DNA of 64,000 bases from Rhodobacteraceae bacterium QY30 (GTDB taxonomy: Bacteria; Pseudomonadota; Alphaproteobacteria; Rhodobacterales; Rhodobacteraceae): positions 1,534,501 through 1,598,500 of the forward strand of contig CP023454.1 of NCBI GenBank assembly GCA_002356635.1, written 5' to 3'. The notes below the pieces were generated by a model. The model ran no database searches. It saw nothing but the letters and a program-made list of their open reading frames with translations, and was not told the DNA's origin. The position numbers and the translations under genes were made by a program. Below, one piece after another: positions 58,062-64,000 of the stretch (position 1 is its first letter; each line of letters begins with the position of its first letter).

Positions 58062-58685
58062 TCAGAACATCGCCTTTTCGAAAGCTTGCAGGGCCGCGAC
58101 CGGATCCTCGGCTTTCCAGATCTCTTCCCCGATGGCGAAGAAGTCGGTCATCGGCGCCAGGGTGCGGATCAGGTCCGCGTCCAGCGCACCTTCCGCCACG
58201 ACCGGCACCTCGACCATTTCCGACCACCAGGCGAACAGGTCCAGCCCCACCCGCGCCCCGGATCCCAGCGCGGTTTCCCCGACAGGCCCGAAGGACACGT
58301 AATCCGCCCCTGCTTCTCCCGCGCTCAGGCCCTCATGCCGGGTGGTGCCGCAGAAAGCCCCCACGATGGCATCCGCGCCCAGATCCTTGCGGGCCTGGCG
58401 GACGTGATGGGCGCCGTCGGGCAGGTGCACGCCGTCCAGCCCGTGCCGTTCCACCAGCCGCAGGTGACTGTCGATCACCACCGCCACGTCCCGTTCGTGC
58501 GCCACCGCGCGGACGGCATCCGCGGCGCGGCCCCAGGCGTCTTCGTCGCGGGTGGCCAGCGTCAGGCGCAGGCAGGCCACATCAACCGTATCCAGAACCC
58601 GCGCCAGAAGGCCGGGAAACACGTCCAGATCGAAGCTCGGCGGGGTCAGAAGGTAGATCTGCGGGCGTTCGGCATCTTCGGTCAT
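58062..58685 (-). CDS. ThiE-like thiamine phosphate synthase family protein
   Basis: 207 residues, TIM-barrel ThiE/TenI type. Visible: IYLLTPPSFDLDVFPGLLAR, DSHLRLVERHGLDGVHLPDG, VGAFCGTTRHEGLSAGEAGA and DYVSFGPVGETALGSG. The canonical thiazole/diphosphate motifs are weakened: QLRxK appears as CLRLT and the GPIFPTxTK strand as FGPVGETALG. It also lies away from other thi genes. I therefore call family membership but not thiamine synthesis with confidence. GAGGA ribosome site before ATG 58685. Confidence 0.75.
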   Translation of the reverse strand: MTEDAERPQIYLLTPPSFDLDVFPGLLARVLDTVDVACLRLTLATRDEDAWGRAADAVRAVAHERDVAVVIDSHLRLVERHGLDGVHLPDGAHHVRQARKDLGADAIVGAFCGTTRHEGLSAGEAGADYVSFGPVGETALGSGARVGLDLFAWWSEMVEVPVVAEGALDADLIRTLAPMTDFFAIGEEIWKAEDPVAALQAFEKAMF

Positions 58686-58876
58686 GGCGGCTCCTCGGGC
58701 AGGCAGGGACGGATTCGTCCCGATTAGCGCAGATCGGGTCATTTGACCATGATCGGCCACGGGGCGGTCGGCGATGATCGCCGGCCACGGCTGCTGCCGG
58801 TTCTCTTGCCAGCGGGGTGGGGCAGGCGTATCAGGCGCGCGATCCAAAGACCTGTTCATGTCCGAAAAAGGCCCAG

Positions 58877-59608
58877 ATGACCGACCAACCGACCTTCGTT
58901 CTTGTCCGCCCGCAGATGGGCGAAAACATCGGTGCGGCGGCGCGGGCGATGCTGAACTTCGGCCTTGCGCGGATGCGGCTGGTCGATCCGCGCGACGGCT
59001 GGCCCAGCCCCAAGGCCGTGGCGATGGCATCGGGCGCCGCGGGGCGGGTGCTGGACCAGGCGGGGGTCTTTCCGACCACGCGCGCGGCGGTGGGCGATGC
59101 CGCCTTCGTCTTTGCGACCACGGCGCGGGGCCGCGACCTGACGAAGCCCATCGTCACCCCCGAGCGCGCGATGGAACAGGCCCGGAGCCTGATCGCCAGC
59201 GGCCAGCCGGTCATCTTCCTGTTCGGACCCGAACGCACGGGACTGGAAAACGACGACATCGCGCTGGCCAATGCGATCATCTCGATCCCGGTCAATCCGG
59301 AATTTCCCTCGCTCAACCTGGCGCAGGCCGTGCTACTTTGCGCCTACGAATGGCAGCGCCAGGGCACCGAGACCCCGCCCGAGGTTCTGGCCCTGGGCCG
59401 CACCGAACGGGCCAGCGCGCTTGAGGTCCACCATCTGGCCGACCATTACGAAGAACGGCTGGAGGCGGCGGGGTTCTTCTTCCCGCCCGCCAAGGCCGAG
59501 GGGATGAAGCTGAACCTCCGCAACCTCTGGAGCCGGATGCCCCTGACGCGCGCGGATGTGCAGACACTTCACGGTGCGCTGCGCCAGCTGATCCGCCGCC
59601 CCGACTAG
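58877..59608 (+). CDS. TrmJ-like tRNA/rRNA 2'-O-methyltransferase (SPOUT)
   Basis: 243 residues, SPOUT fold. MGENIGAAARAMLNFGLARM near the start, LFGPERTGLENDDIALANAI (SAM-binding knot) near residue 115 and SIPVNPEFPSLNLAQAVLLC are the TrmJ/TrmH-type motifs; the C-terminal helices (EERLEAAGFFFPPAKAEGMK) match TrmJ. Modifies Cm/Um32 of tRNA in relatives. ATG 58877; an upstream in-frame ATG at 58817 is unlikely. Confidence 0.88.
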   Translation: MTDQPTFVLVRPQMGENIGAAARAMLNFGLARMRLVDPRDGWPSPKAVAMASGAAGRVLDQAGVFPTTRAAVGDAAFVFATTARGRDLTKPIVTPERAMEQARSLIASGQPVIFLFGPERTGLENDDIALANAIISIPVNPEFPSLNLAQAVLLCAYEWQRQGTETPPEVLALGRTERASALEVHHLADHYEERLEAAGFFFPPAKAEGMKLNLRNLWSRMPLTRADVQTLHGALRQLIRRPD

Positions 59609-59677
59609 CCCGGCGGTCGCCCTTGCGGGGCGGGGACGGGCGTCCTAGTGTCCGGGCCGGACTTCAGGGGACACGAC

Positions 59678-60832
59678 ATGGCCGGACAACGCAGCATCTT
59701 CCAGGACGTGGACAGCGATACGCCGCGCCCGCCGAAACCCCAGGGCGGGATGATCGACCAGGGCCGCGACCGCGGGCGGCGCGCGGTTCGGATCTGGCTG
59801 ATCGTGATCTTCGCGCTGGTCGTTGCGATGATCGCGGTGGGCGGGCTGACGCGGCTGACGGATTCCGGGCTGTCGATCACCGAATGGCGGCCCGTGACGG
59901 GCGCTGTTCCGCCGCTTTCGGATGCCGACTGGCGAGCCGAATTCACGAAGTATCAGCAAAGCCCGGAGTTCAAGTTGCTGAACAGCCAGATGGACCTGGC
60001 GGCGTTCAAGACGATCTACTGGTGGGAATGGGGCCACCGGCTGCTGGGCCGGTTGATCGGGCTGGTCTGGGCCGGGGGACTGGTGTTCTTTGCCGCGACC
60101 CGTCGGGTGCCGCCGGGCTGGATGGGTCGGCTTCTGGTGCTGGGGCTGCTGGGCGGGCTGCAGGGCGCGATCGGCTGGTGGATGGTTTCGTCTGGTCTGG
60201 AAGGCAATCGGGTCGATGTGGCCTCTTACCGGCTGGCGGTGCATCTGGGACTGGCCTTCGCGATTCTGGGTCTGACGTTCTGGTCGATCCTCGATCTGGG
60301 CCGGACAGAGACAGATCTGATGCAGGCCCGGCGTGTGGGGGAACGGCGTCTTTTCGCGCTTGGGACGGGACTCATGCACATGGCCTTCCTGCAAATCCTT
60401 CTGGGCGCGCTGGTTGCGGGCATCGACGCGGGCCGGGGCTTTCCGACCTGGCCGCTGATGAACGGCAGCTTCTTCCCCGCCGATGCCTTCTATGTGCCCG
60501 ATGGCGGGGCCACCTGGCGCGCCTTCTTCGAGAACCCCGGCCTGGTGCAATTCATCCACCGGATGTTCGGCTACCTGCTTTTCGCCTTCGCCATCGTCGC
60601 CTGGCTGCGGGGCCGACAATCCGCGCATCCCGTGACGGCGGGCGCCTTCACGCTGGTGCTGGTCGGCATCTTCGCGCAGATGACGCTGGGCATCTTCACC
60701 GCGCTTTACGCCGCACCGCTGGAGCTGGGCCTTGCCCACCAGCTGGGCGCGGTTGCGGTGCTGTGTTTCATCCTGCGGGCGCGCCATCTGGCGCAAAGCC
60801 CGATTGTCCAGTCCATCCGGGGGGCGCGCTGA
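59678..60832 (+). CDS. ctaA: Heme A synthase
   Basis: 384 residues, inner-membrane enzyme with eight helices that oxidises the heme O methyl to formyl, needed for aa3-type cytochrome oxidase. Features: GGLTRLTDSGLSITEWRPVT, YWWEWGHRLLGRLIGLVW (heme His), SYRLAVHLGLAFAILGLTF, GLVQFIHRMFGYLLFAFAIV and LGLAHQLGAVAVLCF. ATG 59678 has an AGGGGA site. Its stop overlaps the carboxypeptidase start (TGATG), a coupling with no obvious functional reason. Confidence 0.95.
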   Translation: MAGQRSIFQDVDSDTPRPPKPQGGMIDQGRDRGRRAVRIWLIVIFALVVAMIAVGGLTRLTDSGLSITEWRPVTGAVPPLSDADWRAEFTKYQQSPEFKLLNSQMDLAAFKTIYWWEWGHRLLGRLIGLVWAGGLVFFAATRRVPPGWMGRLLVLGLLGGLQGAIGWWMVSSGLEGNRVDVASYRLAVHLGLAFAILGLTFWSILDLGRTETDLMQARRVGERRLFALGTGLMHMAFLQILLGALVAGIDAGRGFPTWPLMNGSFFPADAFYVPDGGATWRAFFENPGLVQFIHRMFGYLLFAFAIVAWLRGRQSAHPVTAGAFTLVLVGIFAQMTLGIFTALYAAPLELGLAHQLGAVAVLCFILRARHLAQSPIVQSIRGAR

Positions 60833-62313
60833 TGACCGCATTCGATGACCTGATGGCCTTCCAGCGCGAAACCGAGGCGCTGGCGCAGATTGCGGGACGA
60901 CTGGCCTGGGACCAGGAAACCGTAATGCCGCGCGGCGCGGCCACGCAGCGTGGCGAAGAAACCGGCGCGCTGGAAGGCGTGCTGCATGCCCGCCGCACCG
61001 ATCCGCGGATCGGGGAATGGCTGGCGGCGGCCAAGGCGCCCGATGCGGCCGGCCAGCGGGCGCTGGACCTTGTCGGCCGTGCCTACGGGCGCAACGCCTG
61101 CATCCCCGCGCGGCTGGCGCAGGACATCGCGCGCCTGACCTCGGTGGCGCAGGGGATCTGGGCGCAGGCCCGCGCCGCCGAGGATGTCGGCGCCTTCCTT
61201 CCCACCCTGGCCGAAGTCATCGCCCGCAAGCGCGAGGCGGCCGAGGCGCTGGTGGCGGGCGGCTATGGCGCGACCGCCTATGACGCGCTGCTGGACGATT
61301 ACGAACCCGGCGCCACCGCCGCAGAGCTGGCCGCGATGTTCGACCGGATGCGGCCCCGTCTGGTCGCGCTCCGCGAGGCGGTGCTGGGCGCCGAACACCA
61401 GCCCGAACCCCTGGAGGGCATCTTCCCGAAGGCGGCGCAGTTGCGGCTGGCGCATGATCTGGCGGTGGCCTTCGGCTATGACTTCACCCGCGGCCGGATC
61501 GACGAGGCGGTGCATCCCTTCTCCTCGGGCTCGGGCAACGATGTGCGGGTTACGACCCGGGTGTCCGAGACCGATCCCTTCAACTGCATCTATTCGACCA
61601 TCCACGAGGTCGGCCATGCTGCCTATGAACAGGCCATTTCTCCGGACTACCTGCTGACCCCCCTGGGTGCGGGGGCCTCGATGGGTGTCCACGAAAGCCA
61701 GAGCCGGATCTACGAAAACCAGCTTGGCCGGTCGCGCGCCTTTGCGGGCTGGCTGTTTGACCGGATGGCCCGCGCCTTCGACAACCCGGGCCTTTCGGAC
61801 CCCGATGCGCTGTACGGCGCGATCAACCGTGTCCGGCCGGGCTTTGTGCGGACCGAGGCCGACGAGGTGCATTACAACCTGCACATCATGATGCGCTTCG
61901 ATCTGGAACGGGCGCTGATTGCGGGCGATCTGACGGTGAATGACCTGGAAGCCGCCTGGAACGACCGGTTCCAGTCGGACTTCGGCGTGGCGGTCGACCG
62001 ACCCTCGCACGGGATGTTGCAGGACGTGCACTGGTCCGTGGGGCTGTTTGGCTATTTCCCGACCTATACCCTGGGCAACGTCTATGCGGGATGCCTTTAC
62101 CAGGCCATGCAGGGTCAGGTTGCCGGGCTTGAGGAAGGGCTGGCCGCGGGCAATGCCGGGGCGGCGACGGACTGGCTGCGCGATCGCCTGCAGCAGCACG
62201 GCGGGCTTTACCGGCCGACCGAAGCGATTACCCGCGCCTGCGGGTTTGCGCCCCATGAAGGCCCGCTACTGGACTATCTCGAAACGAAGTTCCGCAGCCT
62301 CTACCGTCTGTAG
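60832..62313 (+). CDS. M32-family carboxypeptidase
   Basis: 493 residues, thermostable carboxypeptidase (Taq type). Zinc site HEVGH near residue 258 (YSTIHEVGHAAYEQ), with the third ligand Glu in MGVHESQSRIYENQ. Other M32 signatures: RLAWDQETVMPRGAATQRGE, ALLDDYEPGATAAEL and HPFSSGSGNDVRVTTR. The ATG overlaps the ctaA stop by one base; a long open frame upstream is a shadow over ctaA. Cytosolic; removes C-terminal residues from peptides. Confidence 0.95.
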   Translation: MTAFDDLMAFQRETEALAQIAGRLAWDQETVMPRGAATQRGEETGALEGVLHARRTDPRIGEWLAAAKAPDAAGQRALDLVGRAYGRNACIPARLAQDIARLTSVAQGIWAQARAAEDVGAFLPTLAEVIARKREAAEALVAGGYGATAYDALLDDYEPGATAAELAAMFDRMRPRLVALREAVLGAEHQPEPLEGIFPKAAQLRLAHDLAVAFGYDFTRGRIDEAVHPFSSGSGNDVRVTTRVSETDPFNCIYSTIHEVGHAAYEQAISPDYLLTPLGAGASMGVHESQSRIYENQLGRSRAFAGWLFDRMARAFDNPGLSDPDALYGAINRVRPGFVRTEADEVHYNLHIMMRFDLERALIAGDLTVNDLEAAWNDRFQSDFGVAVDRPSHGMLQDVHWSVGLFGYFPTYTLGNVYAGCLYQAMQGQVAGLEEGLAAGNAGAATDWLRDRLQQHGGLYRPTEAITRACGFAPHEGPLLDYLETKFRSLYRL

Positions 62314-62333
62314 ACCGGCATCCAGCCACGAAA

Positions 62334-62361
62334 AAGCGCGCGAAGGCTACCTCGCGCGCTT
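62334..62361. terminator. Terminator between M32 carboxypeptidase and ssb
   Basis: AAGCGCGCGA / TCGCGCGCTT, a 10-bp stem with a small loop containing a further GG/CC pair. On the minus strand it is followed by TTTTT, so it terminates ssb; it may also serve the plus-strand gene. Confidence 0.8.
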
Positions 62362-62379
62362 ATGTCTTTCCAGGGCCGA

Positions 62380-62907
62380 TCAGAACGGGATTTCGTCGTC
62401 CAGGTCGCTGCGGCCGCCGCCGAAGCCGCCCGGGGACGAGGTGCCCGACGACCCGGACGACGTGCCGCCGTAACCGCTGCCACCCGACCCGCCGCCGTAG
62501 CCGCGATCATCGTAATCGCCGCCCGGGGCGCCACCACCCGCGCCGCCGCCTTCGCCACGCCCATCAAGCAGCGTCAGTTCCCCCCGGTAGGGCCGCAGCA
62601 CGATTTCGGTGGTGTAGCGATCCTGCCCCGACTGGTCCTGCCATTTGCGGGTTTCCAGCGCCCCTTCGATATAGACCTTCGATCCCTTGCGCAGATACTG
62701 CTCGGCGATCTTGGCCAGCGGCTCGGAGAAGATCGCGACCGAATGCCATTCCGTCCGCTCCTTCCGTTCGCCCGAATTGCGGTCGCGCCAGGTTTCGGAC
62801 GTGGCGATGCGCAGGTTCACGACCTTGCCGCCGTTCTGGAACGACCGCACCTCGGGATCGCGGCCAAGATTGCCGACGATGATGACCTTGTTGACCGATC
62901 CAGCCAT
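62380..62907 (-). CDS. ssb: Single-stranded DNA-binding protein
   Basis: 175 residues. OB-fold: [80 protein letters not shown] Gly/Ser-rich linker follows, ending in the acidic tip DLDDEIPF that recruits repair and replication partners. Monocistronic, with a candidate promoter upstream and a terminator hairpin downstream. Confidence 0.97.
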   Translation of the reverse strand: MAGSVNKVIIVGNLGRDPEVRSFQNGGKVVNLRIATSETWRDRNSGERKERTEWHSVAIFSEPLAKIAEQYLRKGSKVYIEGALETRKWQDQSGQDRYTTEIVLRPYRGELTLLDGRGEGGGAGGGAPGGDYDDRGYGGGSGGSGYGGTSSGSSGTSSPGGFGGGRSDLDDEIPF

Positions 62908-62940
62908 GTTGCGACCTTTCCAAAGATTCTCCGGGCTTCG

Positions 62941-62968
62941 TGTTAGACCATCCAGCCCGGGTTCACAA
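62941..62968 (-). promoter_or_regulatory. Candidate ssb promoter
   Basis: Minus strand TTGTGA (62968-62963), 16-nt spacer, CTAACA (62946-62941), about 34-60 nt before the ssb start. Modest matches. Confidence 0.4.
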
Positions 62969-63168
62969 AGCCCGAAGTGGCGGCGATGTTCCGCGAAACC
63001 GGCGGGAAAACAGGCGGATTGCATCTCAAACCTTGGGGGTAGATGCGCCTTTCGGCCGCGGCTGCACCTGAAAACCGATGGCGCCGCGGCGCGGCATGAC
63101 CGAGGTGGTCCCCGTCCGAAGCGGCGTACCGGCCGCCCGGGCAGGTTCCCACCCGAAAGGAAATGCTG

Positions 63169-63414
63169 ATGAACCGTTTCTCGATGATCGCCACCGCCGC
63201 GTTGATGTCGCTGTCGCTGGGTCTGCCCGCGCTGGCGGAAGAAAAGGTCGACCCTGCGGTGCAAGAGAAACTGACCGCCCAACTGGTGAAAGAGGGCTAC
63301 GAGGTCCGCAAGATCCAGATGGAGGACGGCCTGGTCGAAGCCTACGCCGTGAAGGACGGAAAGACCTATGAGATGTATTTCGACAAGGACCTAAAGGTTG
63401 TGAAGAAAGACTGA
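63169..63414 (+). CDS. Exported PepSY-domain small protein
   Basis: 81 residues. Signal peptide ([20 protein letters not shown], cleavage near ALAE), then a single PepSY-type unit: [48 protein letters not shown]. PepSY modules bind or modulate partners at the membrane. An ATG two codons earlier (63163) is possible. A cytochrome b561-type gene follows 84 nt later, and PepSY proteins often accompany such cytochromes. Confidence 0.83.
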   Translation: MNRFSMIATAALMSLSLGLPALAEEKVDPAVQEKLTAQLVKEGYEVRKIQMEDGLVEAYAVKDGKTYEMYFDKDLKVVKKD

Positions 63415-63498
63415 CTTCCATGACGTTTGCGGCGGCGCGGGGTGCCTCTTGCCCCGTGCCGCCGAATTTTCGCGGCTTTCGCCGCAAGGGGGTTCGTC

Positions 63499-64000
63499 AT
63501 GTCCGTTATCTCGTCCGAGGGCCGCAGCGACCATGCAGGCGGCCAGACGCTCCGGGTCTGGGATCCGGTTGTCCGGGTCTTTCACTGGACTCTGGTGAGT
63601 TGTTTCATCACCAACGCCTTCCTGAACAACCCCGAGAAGGCGCTTCACCATTACATCGGCTACACCGTCGTCGCCCTGGTGGTCCTTCGGGTGGTCTGGG
63701 GGCTGATCGGCACGCGCCATGCCCGGTTCAGCGATTTTCCGCCTTCGGTCTCTGCCGCGATGGAGCAGGCGCAGGAAATGGTGACGGGCCGTCGCCGCAT
63801 CCACGCCGGACATTCGCCGCTGGGCGCGCTGATGATCTACAACCTTCTGGCAACCTTTCTGGCCATCGGCACAACTGGTTACATGATGTTGACAGTGCGC
63901 TTCTTCGGGATGGATTGGGTCAAGGAACTGCATGAGGTCTTCGTGACCTGGGCGGAAATTTCCGTTGCGGCGCATGTCGCAGCCGTGATTTTCGAAAGTC
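63499..64000 (+). CDS. Cytochrome b561-type protein (3' end outside window)
   Basis: 167 codons visible, frame open to the window end. GQTLRVWDPVVRVFHWTLVS is the start of a Ni/Fe-hydrogenase-type di-heme cytochrome b domain, with HHYIGYTVVALVVLRVVWGL (heme His), HSPLGALMIYNLLATFLAIG, KELHEVFVTWAEISVAAHVA (further His). ATG 63499 with AAGGGGG site. Likely passes electrons to a c-type partner. Preceded by the PepSY gene on the same strand. Confidence 0.88.
   Translation, partial: MSVISSEGRSDHAGGQTLRVWDPVVRVFHWTLVSCFITNAFLNNPEKALHHYIGYTVVALVVLRVVWGLIGTRHARFSDFPPSVSAAMEQAQEMVTGRRRIHAGHSPLGALMIYNLLATFLAIGTTGYMMLTVRFFGMDWVKELHEVFVTWAEISVAAHVAAVIFES

Noticed and set aside
59623-60831. Upstream extension of the M32 carboxypeptidase frame to about 896 codons
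   Set aside because: The extra part lies over ctaA in another frame and has no similarity. The carboxypeptidase N-terminus begins at the ATG overlapping the ctaA stop.

Overview
The window is ordinary chromosomal sequence from a high-GC alphaproteobacterium, almost certainly a member of the Rhodobacteraceae (Rhodobacter/Paracoccus/Roseobacter relatives). The reasons are the sarcosine oxidase soxA-soxG tail, the edd-eda pair with a LacI-type operator, ChpT of the CckA-ChpT-CtrA phosphorelay, olsB-olsA ornithine lipid genes, a split B12 methionine synthase cluster, a DUF1127/LysR pair and the gene density. I saw no insertion sequences, prophage, tRNA, rRNA operon or CRISPR array. The first gene (soxA) and the last (a cytochrome b561-type protein) run off the ends.

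Layout. 1-6.1 kb: sarcosine oxidase alpha and gamma, then glnE and a small protein. 6.1-8.9 kb: the Entner-Doudoroff genes edd and eda (minus strand), with a 34-nt inverted repeat between them and a LacI-type palindrome upstream. 9-13.2 kb: an RlmI-like methyltransferase overlapping a PIN-domain gene, a protein phosphatase, a DMT exporter and a CAP-domain protein. 13.2-20.2 kb (minus): dtd, a PfkB sugar kinase and an envelope-stress type cluster (zinc ribbon, SPFH, DUF2927 lipoprotein, TelA, XpaC-like and a probable 27-residue membrane peptide). 20.3-27 kb: RluB-type pseudouridine synthase with a frameshifted tandem-repeat tail, tadA, a UPF0173 hydrolase, gatCA, and a lipoprotein overlapping an amidase. 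27.1-33 kb: mntR/mntH with a shared operator, RNase P RNA, a TerB/DUF533 protein, rpmG, a VIT-family transporter and a Bax-inhibitor-1 family protein.

33-45.7 kb: DUF1127/LysR pair, quinone oxidoreductase, XRE regulator, HisN-type phosphatase, fdxA, carD, a KefB/C-type antiporter, a very large linker-rich membrane protein with secretion-pilus-like ends, a SIMPL-domain protein and metY. 45.8-54.2 kb: ABC-F ATPase, fasciclin protein, RskA-type anti-sigma with its ECF sigma factor, then the corrinoid reactivator, pterin-binding methyltransferase, MTHFR and a small 'virulence factor' family protein (a split-MetH folate/B12 module). 54.4-64 kb: pirin, chpT, DUF3553, olsB-olsA, a ThiE-like protein, a TrmJ-like methyltransferase, ctaA, an M32 carboxypeptidase, ssb, a PepSY protein and cytochrome b.

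The observations I rate highest are: (i) the 1107-residue protein at 40133-43456, which looks like GspL/PilM-like and GspC/PilP-like modules joined in one polypeptide; (ii) the SPFH/TelA/XpaC envelope cluster with its tiny leading membrane ORF; (iii) a dispersed 34-nt repeat family, two copies of which make a near-perfect intercistronic stem between edd and eda; (iv) the ECF/anti-sigma/fasciclin trio directly behind the corrinoid reactivator gene; (v) a 138-nt repeat tail in the rluB-like gene broken by single-base indels. Functions come from family recognition by eye; no database search or folding program was run.
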